Assembly: GCF_037102585.1 (NCBI RefSeq)
Contig: NW_027043828.1
Coordinates: forward strand, 62,001-126,000
Source of the DNA: Saccharomycopsis crataegensis
Lineage: Eukaryota; Ascomycota; Saccharomycetes; Ascoideales; Saccharomycopsidaceae
Length of the DNA: 64,000 nt
Direction: 5' to 3'
The notes below the pieces were generated by a model that saw nothing but the letters and a program-made list of their open reading frames with translations, ran no database searches and had not been told where the DNA came from. Every line of letters begins with the position of its first letter. The first letter of the stretch is position 1. This document shows positions 1 through 8,186 of this stretch, piece after piece. Position numbers and translations under genes: made by a program.

Positions 1-1369
1 TTTCCAATTGGGCTTGGAATTCGGTTGAAGTGACGTGTGGGAAATCTTTCTGTCGAAACGTGCAGTTGGATGATAATGGAGTTGAGGTGGTTTGAGAGTG
101 TGACCGGAAGAATTTGTTGAGGAGGGCTTGGGAGCCTTCGGCAGTGCTTTTTTCCGGCATGATGGATGGAGTGGTGTGATTCTTGGGGTTAGATCTTCGG
201 AGATAGTCCCATAAAGATCTGCCTTTGAGACCCTTATACAAGGTGTCGCAAAGGTATTTGTTCTTGGCCTTACGGCAGACGCCATTATAATGTTTCATTT
301 TCTTTTTGGCATCAGGGTCGTTAGGTTTAGGACATAATGCTCGAATCTCTTTTGTTATCCAGACTTTTTTGCTCTTTGGTTTCTTTGAGGGGTTCAAGAT
401 ATGATCGGGTGTTGAAGTAATGGCGGAGTTGAGTAATAGTTGAGTCAAATTCTGAACGGCGGTATCTAGATTGTGAGTGCTGTCTAAATTAAAGTAATCT
501 TTCAAGATTGCTTTGGATAGACTCAGTTCAAGTGTATCTTGGAATAATGTTCGGTCAATCTTGAATCTAATCTTGTTCTGTGACTGAAGATCAAAGGTTA
601 TGTTGGGGGATGTCTGGGGAATGGAAACCTGAACCTGGAAAAAGTAATGGTCAGACGTCCCGATTACCGACTTTAGGTGAGTGGAGTGAACTAGCTGGGT
701 TGCTAGAACTCGGTCAATGTTGGTGTTATAGATGGTAGTATGGCCTTTGATTATTGTTTCAGACATGAAGTTCTGTTGGATAAACATCTTAGTTTGTCGG
801 TTGTCAGCAAGTGGTTCGTGGATATTGAAGTCCCCGGCTATGATATGATGTTCGTGGACCTTGAAGCTATGGAAATCGATTCCACGTTGGGCATGATTAT
901 AAATTGAGCTGACATGCCATTCGTCATGTTTGCTGGTAACTTTAATGGTAGTAGAGAACTTATCCTGGTGGATCACTTGGACAATGTGGCTTTGGAGAAT
1001 ATCTTTATGTACTAGCATGGCTGTATAAGAATAGTTATCCAGGGTCACTAGAGCTGGAAGTTCCCGTTTTCTATTGTTTTTTGTGGTTTTTGAGTTTTTG
1101 CCTGAGGCATTTTTTTCCTGGGATTTCTGACTTTTCTGATTTTTTTGGGGATTTTCTGGTTCTTTTGAGGATTTTTTTTGGGGATTTTCTGGGGAAGTAT
1201 CTTCTGGCTTTAGTGACGCAATGGAATAGCCTTGAGGAATTGATATTGTTCGTTTAATTGGAAGCTCTTGTAGGCATAAAAAGTTCATTTTCTGGAGAGC
1301 ACCGAGTTCCTGAAGATGATCGAGAGCGTCATACTTTTTGTTGAGGTTGTATGACGCTATGTTAGAATT
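1..1369 (-). CDS. LINE A ORF2: EEP endonuclease, partial
   Basis: An open frame of 456 codons that continues past the window's left end. It carries the landmarks of a LINE apurinic-like endonuclease: SYNLNKKYDALDHLQ at the start, FLCLQE with the catalytic Glu, IAGDFN with the metal-binding Asp and Asn, NIDRVL, and GTSDHYF with the catalytic Asp-His. After the endonuclease comes a basic linker (KKPKSKKVWITKEIR, then LWDYLRRSNP) typical of the region before a LINE reverse transcriptase. A Lys/Gln/Pro-rich low-complexity insert of about 45 residues follows the catalytic Glu. The frame opens directly after a TAG (1370-1372) with no ATG; the first Met is at 1288, inside the domain. The 5' end is therefore truncated, non-AUG-initiated or reached in another way. 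Confidence 0.85.
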
Positions 1370-1879
1370 CTACAGGTCTACAAAGTACTTTAATATATAA
1401 AGACGAAACAAACGCACTCACGTATAATGACAAACACTTTAGATAATAAAGTTAAATATAAGGACAGTAGTAAGGACAGTAGTAAGGACAAACAGCACGA
1501 CACCTAACAACCTTAAACCAATAATGGCTGTAAATATAATCTTGATAGCAACGACTATAATATTTATTAGTAGAGATCTAATGATCTGGTTCCTAGTATA
1601 TGACCTACAGACCCCTTGATTGTAGGATCTCGGAAAAGTGTCACCAGAGCGCACTTTCACCAGAAGCGGTAATTATTGTACATAGGTGTCCGGCGTTTTT
1701 CTTGTCGGAAAAACATTGCTCCACCATAGTGCACAAAATCACATAAAGTACCCTTAAGTTAAGTGATAGACAAAATCAAACTATTGGAGCTTGCACTGTA
1801 CTTAGAGCTACATTTCAACACGCTATGGTATAATTCGTTGCAGGTATGTCTATGGAAATAGAAGAATCAGCCTCCCTGA
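1370..1879. other. Spacer between LINE A frames, with 12-bp repeat
   Basis: About 510 bp between ORF1b and ORF2 of LINE A without a credible coding frame. It holds a short tandem repeat, two full units of AAGGACAGTAGT plus a partial third, at 1460-1490. There is no poly(A) run, so it does not look like the end of another element. It may be the natural inter-ORF region or a scar from a rearrangement. Confidence 0.5.
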
Positions 1880-2704
1880 TCATTCATCAGGCACTCCTGA
1901 CGACTCTGCAGGAGTGGAGGCTTCTGTATTGCCAGGGTGTCCTGGCTTGGGTGGTGCTGCTTTGTAATTCGATGTGGTACTTCTAGAGGCTTTTTGTGAA
2001 GAGCTTTTGTTAGCAACAATTTGGTACTTGTTGACTTGACAAAAATTCATCTTCAAACCTCCGTTGTTTTGAAGTGTTTCCCAGTCTTCCTTATTGACTG
2101 TTACCATTATGGAGCATTGACCTCCTTGTCTTTCTTTAACCTTATGCCAATTTCTAATAGATGGAGGGAATTGGCATTTGATATTATTCTCTTGTTCTAT
2201 CATCTGTTGTATTTCCTGTCTTGAGAAAGTGGTCAAGAGTCTGTTGTGGCTTACAGCCCAAAGATTGACCTGATGGTATAGGATTCTAATGAAAGGATCC
2301 GAATTTACCACTTTGTATGAAGAGGAAAATTCACTGTTCTTCAAAAAATCTTTCGAACTTGATTGGAATCTAATTTTCGATGAAATTGTGGTGCCAAGGT
2401 TTATGGCATCAGGACACAAGCTCTTGATATTGTTGAGGTGTTGTGCCATATTTGAGTTGGAGAAAGCCTCTCCATTCTTTTGGACCACCACATATTGTGT
2501 TGGCGAGGGTCTTGTGGTACCTTTGAGGGATTTTGGAGCTATCTTCTTATTAAGCTTCGGTAAAGTGAATGGCTTCTTTGCCTCAGCTGAGGCTATAGCC
2601 CCCAAAAGTTTGATTTCCAATTTCTTTAGTTCCTTTGGAGTAACTAAATTCTGATCCACTATAGAGTTGACTTTGGTGTCTGTGGTACTGGATTTATTTA
2701 TCTC
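1880..2704 (-). CDS. LINE A ORF1b: RNA-binding-like protein
   Basis: An open frame of 274 codons overlapping the end of ORF1a by 11 nt in the +1 frame. It has no ATG near its start: it opens after a TGA at 2705-2707, and the first Met lies well inside at the MAQHL segment. The middle part (KIRFQSSSKDFL, PPSIRNWHKVKERQGG, CSIMVTVNKEDWETL) resembles the RRM-like region of fungal LINE ORF1 proteins; I see this from the pattern of motifs, not from a search. The C-terminus is Ser/Pro/Lys-rich. No CCHC knuckle is present, unlike ORF1 of B and C. It may be made by +1 frameshifting or reinitiation after ORF1a, or the two frames may once have been one of about 870 residues, close to ORF1 of B and C. 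Confidence 0.6.
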   Translation of the reverse strand, partial: EINKSSTTDTKVNSIVDQNLVTPKELKKLEIKLLGAIASAEAKKPFTLPKLNKKIAPKSLKGTTRPSPTQYVVVQKNGEAFSNSNMAQHLNNIKSLCPDAINLGTTISSKIRFQSSSKDFLKNSEFSSSYKVVNSDPFIRILYHQVNLWAVSHNRLLTTFSRQEIQQMIEQENNIKCQFPPSIRNWHKVKERQGGQCSIMVTVNKEDWETLQNNGGLKMNFCQVNKYQIVANKSSSQKASRSTTSNYKAAPPKPGHPGNTEASTPAESSGVPDE

Positions 2705-4493
2705 TCAATCCCTTAATTTCTTTCTTGATTACGTTGATGTTGAAGAAATTCTTATCAACTGTATCTTTCAAACCTTGAAAAGATTTTTTTGTGGTCTTGT
2801 CTGATATCATTTCATTGCCAATATTTATCAACTGATCTATATTTTTATCATGGGACTTAATTTTCTTGGAATGACTCTTCACTGTCGTTTCCAAGCTGTT
2901 GGATTCTTTTTTAAGCCTAGATATATATGAAGTGATTAATTTGAAGTCTTGGTTTGTGACCTTTGTTTCAGATGTAGTTTCATTTTCATTCGCTTTGATT
3001 GCATCCAAGTTGTTTGAAACGTTGACTGAAAGGTCCTTTAGCCTTAAACCCAAAGTGTCTGATTCCTTTTTGATATCAGTAATCTGTGATTTGATTGATT
3101 TAATATCTTGGGTGGTGTCATTCATAGTTGATGAATTTTTATGTTCATTCACTTTCATTGTCACCATGGATTCTTTAACTTCATCAGATAGTTTCTCAAT
3201 TCTAATTGCGTGGTTCAAAGTATCTTGGTGTCTAAAGTCATTTTCAGTCTTAATGTTTTTTATGATCAAGCCATTTTTTTCAAGATTGGTTGAAAATTCG
3301 TTGATCTTGGATTGGAATTCTGAGTTGATCATCTCCACTTGGTTGGTTTTCTCAGCCAATTTTGTAGCTTGTAGTTCAAGAGAGGTCATTTTAGCAGACA
3401 TTTCAGAGTTTGCGGAAACCATTGTGGTATGTTTGTTATCCATATCCTTGGTGTTATTCATCATGGATTCGTTCAATTCATTGACTTTAGTCATCACCTC
3501 TTCATTTCTTGTTTCAAGATCATCCTTCATTAACTTCATTTTATCATTTTGGTCCTTTACATACTTCTCCGTAGATTTGGATATCCTGCTGTCAAACTTT
3601 GGTTCCAAGTTTTCGAAAACCATCGGGGTCAATTTCGAGACCATGAAGGCAAGGTCGAGTTCATTTTTCATCTCTTGATCTTCTGTCTCACTAAAATCTG
3701 CATGATCAAGGTTTGTCGGACGCATGTCTTTTGATGATAAATCTGATTGTACTTTGGTAAAAGACTCTTTCATTTTCCCTAAGTCTGTTTCAATATTAAC
3801 AATCTTGTTATCTAATTCCTGAATAGCAATATCTGGAGTGGTGAATCCACTATCGCTTAAAGGAATAGAAATACTCGAGTCAATGGTCTGTTTAATTTCA
3901 TTGCATTCGGCTGCGCATTTAGCGTCAACGTTGGCGATCTTCTCATGTATTGTCTGCATTATGCTTGCATTATCCGCAGCTGTTTTGTTAGAGTTCATCA
4001 TGTCAGTCTCTAACATTTCGATTTTCAGCTTGGTAGAAGCATGTTGCAAATTTATGGCTTGGAAGGCATTAGCACAGTCTTTTCTCAATTTAAGTATTTC
4101 TGTATTATTCTGTTGGTTTATGCCGCTGTCACATGGGCCGCTTGAAAAATTTTCAATTGGAGAAGAGGAAATGACAGGGGTTAAGAAAGAGTCTAATCTG
4201 GCGCTAAGTGACACCACTAAGGTCTCTAATTGGGAAAATTTGGCTTGCAATTCGCTAAAGTCACTGTCTTTTTCCTCCTTCTTCTTGAAACGATCATCTA
4301 AAACGATTGCAAACTTATCAAATTGGCTAAAAGTCTTATCTGGCTTTCTGAGATGAGGGAAAACATGTTCTTCCAAATACTTGAACGCTCCGCTATTTTG
4401 GGTTGCCTTATGTGGTGCAGAAGGTAGATCCCACTCAAGAGAGCTTCGGAAGTCTTCGATATGTCTTTCTTTATCGTTAACGTCGTCACTCAT
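2694..4493 (-). CDS. LINE A ORF1a: long coiled-coil protein
   Basis: A frame of 599 residues starting at the ATG at 4493, about 20 nt after the poly(A) tail of LINE B. After an N-terminal 70 residues (SLEWDLPSAPHKATQ, FPHLRKPDKTF) nearly all the protein is hydrophilic with heptad-like spacing of Leu, Ile and Met (for example KFSQLETLVVSLSARLDSFL, and repeated LE/IK/DI segments to the end). A long, possibly oligomeric coiled coil is the natural reading. Its first position in an element followed by an EEP endonuclease suggests an L1-type ORF1 chaperone with an exceptionally long coiled-coil stalk. The open frame also continues upstream into the neighbouring poly(A), as poly-lysine, without an ATG. 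No transmembrane segment or signal peptide is visible. Confidence 0.7.
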   Translation of the reverse strand: MSDDVNDKERHIEDFRSSLEWDLPSAPHKATQNSGAFKYLEEHVFPHLRKPDKTFSQFDKFAIVLDDRFKKKEEKDSDFSELQAKFSQLETLVVSLSARLDSFLTPVISSSPIENFSSGPCDSGINQQNNTEILKLRKDCANAFQAINLQHASTKLKIEMLETDMMNSNKTAADNASIMQTIHEKIANVDAKCAAECNEIKQTIDSSISIPLSDSGFTTPDIAIQELDNKIVNIETDLGKMKESFTKVQSDLSSKDMRPTNLDHADFSETEDQEMKNELDLAFMVSKLTPMVFENLEPKFDSRISKSTEKYVKDQNDKMKLMKDDLETRNEEVMTKVNELNESMMNNTKDMDNKHTTMVSANSEMSAKMTSLELQATKLAEKTNQVEMINSEFQSKINEFSTNLEKNGLIIKNIKTENDFRHQDTLNHAIRIEKLSDEVKESMVTMKVNEHKNSSTMNDTTQDIKSIKSQITDIKKESDTLGLRLKDLSVNVSNNLDAIKANENETTSETKVTNQDFKLITSYISRLKKESNSLETTVKSHSKKIKSHDKNIDQLINIGNEMISDKTTKKSFQGLKDTVDKNFFNINVIKKEIKGLRDK

Positions 4494-4532
4494 GGTCTGG
4501 ATTTTAAATATAGTTTTTTTTTTTTTTTTTTT

Positions 4533-4765
4533 AAAGACAAAATTCAATATATTAATTAATTATATAACTATATATCTCATAAACTACTTAATGTAGTTTG
4601 AAAATTAAAGTGTTAAGGGAAAACCATTAATGGTGAAAAACCCTATTATTGAGAAAAAATGTTTTTATGCGTTTTTAAGGTTTTTAATTGTTGTTTTTTT
4701 TTTGATTTTATTTTTTTTTTTGATTTTATTTTCTTGTTTTTCCCCACCTATTTTTTCTTCTCCGC
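4533..4765 (-). other. LINE B 3' untranslated region
   Basis: Between the ORF2 stop (4766-4768) and the poly(A) tail. The part nearest the coding region is A-rich on the element strand. The distal 67 bp are shared with the relic at 17847-17913. I see no coding frame. Confidence 0.75.
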
Positions 4766-7501
4766 TTAAAAGATATTGCTTTCAAGCAAGAAGATCATTG
4801 AATCAACGGCCATATGACAATTGAAATGCCTTTTGGATTTCAATCTTGATAATTTTCGTTGGAAACCTAGATATCTATCGATCGTTCTGGTTTCGTTCAT
4901 GTTTGTGGCAGGGGTAATGATTGTTTGCCAGGTTAATGGGATATTCAAGTCAATTTTTTTCCAAAGTTTCTGGGCCAATGGACATTCAATAAGATGGTGC
5001 TTCATGATTTCAAATTGGATTTCCTTTGGGGCATATTGGGGTTCATCATATCTGGTTAATTTTTTGCTGCAATAGTCACAATGATTATTTACGTAATTGT
5101 GATTTTCAATGCCCAAATGAAAGATGTGAATATTTTGATATTTCCCCGGGAAATGTTGGTTGAATTTTTTGAGGTTATGCCAAAAGTTATCAACTTGTTT
5201 CTGATTCACCCCAGTAATGTCCATGAGTGTTTTTGACATCTTGTTCACATCTTGTTTTTCCCGTTGTTTTTTACTTCCTTTAGTATGGTCAAAATCCTTA
5301 ATTCTAATTGGAATGTGTTGTTGATATTTTTCAGGAATCCCTTTTTCAATTGAATTTTTCAAATCTTCAATTCCAATCTTCATTGGCTTCAACCTGATTG
5401 TACGTTTCTTTATACCAAGAACTTTTCTGAAATCCCAGTACGCTGTCCTTTCAGCATCTGAGAATGTGCTGCTATTCATAACTTCCAAGGAAATTGAATC
5501 ATTGGTATTCTCAATGTCATCCGCTAGTTCAAGTAATACCACCCACCAATAATGAGTTTTGATATAATCTTCCTTTGGTGATTTTGTTGGTGATGTTTTT
5601 TGAATGATGTTGTTGATACTTGATTGAATTTTGAAACGTAATATCTGGTTATATTTAGTGTGACTATCCAAAAACAAATCCTGGAAAATTTTAGCTCTTC
5701 GGTGTTGGAGTTGAGACTTTAAATCAATCATTGAGAAACCGCCTTTGTTGTTGTGTGTCTTGAGTGTGTCCAAAGAAATAGGTGTATCTTGCTTGACCAA
5801 TAATTTAATCGATGTGTCAATTTGATTCAACTGATTGGGTAACAAAGGTTGGTGTAGTTCTTTGTAATAGAACTTGGATGCAATATATGTGTTGAATGCT
5901 TCTATTTTTGATTGAATCAGCAAGCTGGTCATGTTTGATAACTTGTACTTGATATAGAGGTCACGCTGCAATGTTTCCGGCCAAAATATCACTGATGGCC
6001 CAATAGTTATCCCCAAATATGTCAATTGAAAGTTTTCATCAGCAATCTCAAATGGGAATGGTGTCAAAAATGGATAAGTATCAGTTGGTATGATTAGTTG
6101 GGATTTCTTTTCATTGAGTTTGCTGCCACTGAATTTTTCAAATAGTCTAATACATTTCATTGTTTTGGAATAATCTCTTTTATCTTTGAGGAAAACTGTG
6201 ATATCATCAGCAAAAGCAAGATAATGTTGACTGCTATATGCTTCAGGTATCAAATCTCCTTGGTAACTATGGCCTCTGGTATTCTGTTTGATAGATCGTA
6301 GTAAAGGTTCTACTGCTAATGCAAATAATGAAGGGGAAAACGGATTACCTTGGAGGGTACCATTTTTTAAATTGAATAATGGGCCGGTCATGTTGTTGAT
6401 GTATAAGGATCCCGTTGTCTGCTTGAGGATGTTGATGATTAACTTGGCTAATTTTTTTCCAAAATTTAAATGGGACAATAGTTGTTCCATATATTCGTGA
6501 GATATCCTATCGAACGCTTTCTCCAAATCCACAATTAGTATCAGCTTTTGTGGATTTGGTATTATATGCGTTTTATCTTTTGGATGAATTAGACTATCTA
6601 ACATTTCTCTGAAAATGGTGATGTTGGAGAACGATGACCGGCCTGGAATAAAACCAGCTTGATCTTCCCCTATGATATCAGGCAAGTGCTTCAACAACCT
6701 ATTATTAATTATTGTGGATAATAATCGAAGATTAGTGTTGATAAGGGCTATCGGCCTATAGTTTCCAATGTTTTCTTTTGACTTTCCAGGCTTTGGTATG
6801 ATGTTAAAGAGTATAGTTCGGTAGTGGAATGGTAAATTTCCTTCAGTTAGAATGTGGTTAAATTCTTGAAGAAGGATGTGTTTGATTTGGGGAAATAATT
6901 CCTTATAAAATTTGTATGGGATTCCATCTATGCCCGGTGTGGACTTCAAATTTGCCGAATCAATTGCCAGTTTGAGTTCTTCCATTGTTATGGAGGAATC
7001 CATTTTTCTCTTCTCTTCAGGAGATATTCCTTGGGTTGGAATCACGTCCTGAAGATATTTATGTATTTTTTTTGTGTCCTTTGTTCCTCTGGTTCCATCA
7101 AACAAGTCCATATAATATTCAGTTGCTATTTTCATTATCTCTTCATGAGATTGAACTAGTGTCCCTTCTACATCTTTTAGCTGTTTTATTGGGCGTTGTT
7201 CTTGATATTGGTGGAAAACTTGGTTAATATGTTGATAATATTCCGTCACTTTATCAAGTTCAGGCACTTTCACTTTTTTCAACATGTGTTTGAGTTTTTC
7301 TGCTTTGCATTTAATATCAATTATTAATTCATCGGTTCCTTGGATATCTTCATTTATAGATTGGTGCCTGAGAACATTAATGATTCTATCGGTTAATCTA
7401 TATCTCTTCATATTATAGTAAGCCTTGGATGAAGTTAAAGTCAACTCCACTGTAACTGAATCATGTGTGGATCTTTTCCCAAAATGATTTGTTTGTGTCA
7501 T
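4766..7501 (-). CDS. LINE B ORF2, reverse transcriptase part
   Basis: A frame of 911 codons holding the end of the endonuclease (RSTHDS, the catalytic Asp-His motif near residue 12), then a LINE reverse transcriptase. Visible RT motifs are NYRPIALINTNLRLLS with GFIPGRSSF (about 244-290), DLEKAFDRISH (about 325), GTLQGNPFSPSLF (motif B), LAFADDITVFL (catalytic Asp pair, about 429), a KSQL motif D and YLGITIG. Near the C-terminus is CDYC...HHLIEC, the CX2C-HX4C finger common in LINE ORF2. It makes cDNA by target-primed reverse transcription. The frame begins at an ATG overlapping the stop of the upstream endonuclease frame (ATGA). Comparison with family C shows the two should be one protein of about 1,135 residues, so either one indel broke it or translation is coupled. 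Confidence 0.9.
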   Translation of the reverse strand: MTQTNHFGKRSTHDSVTVELTLTSSKAYYNMKRYRLTDRIINVLRHQSINEDIQGTDELIIDIKCKAEKLKHMLKKVKVPELDKVTEYYQHINQVFHQYQEQRPIKQLKDVEGTLVQSHEEIMKIATEYYMDLFDGTRGTKDTKKIHKYLQDVIPTQGISPEEKRKMDSSITMEELKLAIDSANLKSTPGIDGIPYKFYKELFPQIKHILLQEFNHILTEGNLPFHYRTILFNIIPKPGKSKENIGNYRPIALINTNLRLLSTIINNRLLKHLPDIIGEDQAGFIPGRSSFSNITIFREMLDSLIHPKDKTHIIPNPQKLILIVDLEKAFDRISHEYMEQLLSHLNFGKKLAKLIINILKQTTGSLYINNMTGPLFNLKNGTLQGNPFSPSLFALAVEPLLRSIKQNTRGHSYQGDLIPEAYSSQHYLAFADDITVFLKDKRDYSKTMKCIRLFEKFSGSKLNEKKSQLIIPTDTYPFLTPFPFEIADENFQLTYLGITIGPSVIFWPETLQRDLYIKYKLSNMTSLLIQSKIEAFNTYIASKFYYKELHQPLLPNQLNQIDTSIKLLVKQDTPISLDTLKTHNNKGGFSMIDLKSQLQHRRAKIFQDLFLDSHTKYNQILRFKIQSSINNIIQKTSPTKSPKEDYIKTHYWWVVLLELADDIENTNDSISLEVMNSSTFSDAERTAYWDFRKVLGIKKRTIRLKPMKIGIEDLKNSIEKGIPEKYQQHIPIRIKDFDHTKGSKKQREKQDVNKMSKTLMDITGVNQKQVDNFWHNLKKFNQHFPGKYQNIHIFHLGIENHNYVNNHCDYCSKKLTRYDEPQYAPKEIQFEIMKHHLIECPLAQKLWKKIDLNIPLTWQTIITPATNMNETRTIDRYLGFQRKLSRLKSKRHFNCHMAVDSMIFLLESNIF

Positions 7502-8181
7502 ATTCCATTTGTTTTCTTTGTTTTTAAGAAGCTCCCAGTGATATAGAACCTATCCAATCTCCGGCTTTTCCCTAATTCTGATGCTTTATTAGTGAATGTT
7601 TTCTTGATGTTATGTTTGATTGAATTGAATGAGTCCTTCAAGTTCAACAAAGTAATGAGATTAGTTAAGGATTCAGCAACTGAGTCTTCACGGCTTCTAT
7701 AATTTAGGGAGTCCGAACGATCAATAAAATTATTAAAATCACCAGCTAACATGATGTTGATTGTCTTTCCTGGGAATCTAGTTTGAAGATTCTGATGTTG
7801 GGCAAGTAAACTGAGTTTGAGCTGATCATGGATCTGATTTTGCTTTTGGTATTGATTTGGATTATACAAGTTTATAATCCAGAGTGCTTGGTTATTTTCT
7901 AATTCAATTAAGACATCCGTGATGTGTTTTTGGAGTTCATGTTGGACAGTAATACCTGCTAATTTGGATCCTAACACTGGAATAGAATCATCAACAATTA
8001 TTGCTGTTCTGGAACAGGTTGAATTATAGTATATGACTTTGTTATCGAACTGAAACGAAAAGTCTTCTGATAGATTTAGTTCTTGGAGCAAAGACACATT
8101 GGATTTTTGGGTGAAACTTATTACCAACTGGTCGCTGATACGACTCCGTTGTATATTTTGAGTATTGATTTTAATAATCAT
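7498..8181 (-). CDS. LINE B ORF2, endonuclease part
   Basis: A 227-codon frame with the EEP endonuclease fold of LINEs: TQNIQRSRISDQL at the N-terminus (Asn), SLLQELN (catalytic Glu), IINLYNPNQYQ, IMLAGDFNNFIDRSD (Asp, Asn) and RRLDRFYIT. The last catalytic motif (STHDS) lies in the following frame, so this part alone should not be active. It starts with an ATG 5 nt after the ORF1 stop, an arrangement that favours termination-reinitiation. It ends in TGA overlapping the ATG of the reverse-transcriptase frame. The protein nicks target DNA to prime reverse transcription; the location of this copy suggests A/T-rich target tracts. Confidence 0.87.
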   Translation of the reverse strand: MIIKINTQNIQRSRISDQLVISFTQKSNVSLLQELNLSEDFSFQFDNKVIYYNSTCSRTAIIVDDSIPVLGSKLAGITVQHELQKHITDVLIELENNQALWIINLYNPNQYQKQNQIHDQLKLSLLAQHQNLQTRFPGKTINIMLAGDFNNFIDRSDSLNYRSREDSVAESLTNLITLLNLKDSFNSIKHNIKKTFTNKASELGKSRRLDRFYITGSFLKTKKTNGI

Positions 8182-8186
8182 TATGT

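Larger units (their letters stand above)
1..4513 (-). mobile_element. LINE family A, 3' part beyond left edge
   Basis: A non-LTR retrotransposon on the minus strand whose 5' end abuts the poly(A) tail of LINE B (T-run 4514-4532 on the plus strand). Reading 5' to 3' it has a leader of about 20 nt, a 599-residue coiled-coil frame (ORF1a), an overlapping second frame (ORF1b), a spacer of about 510 bp, and an ORF2 with an AP-like (EEP) endonuclease that leaves the window before the reverse transcriptase. Assigning all these parts to one element is inference from shared strand and order. Neither protein resembles those of families B and C beyond the generic LINE plan, so this looks like a third family. 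Confidence 0.72.

Noticed and set aside
1357-1421. Possible intron in LINE A before ORF2 (GTGAGT...TCTAACATAG)
   Set aside because: The donor and branch-acceptor look plausible for some yeasts, but the upstream part offers no ATG-started exon joining the frame.
1439-1660. 73-codon minus-strand frame in the LINE A spacer
   Set aside because: Contains the translated 12-bp tandem repeat and a hydrophobic remainder; no support as a gene.
2899-3678. 259-codon plus-strand frame opposite LINE A ORF1a
   Set aside because: It is antisense to the coiled-coil frame and its composition (Ser/Phe/Leu/Val) is what the reverse of a Glu/Lys-rich coiled coil gives.
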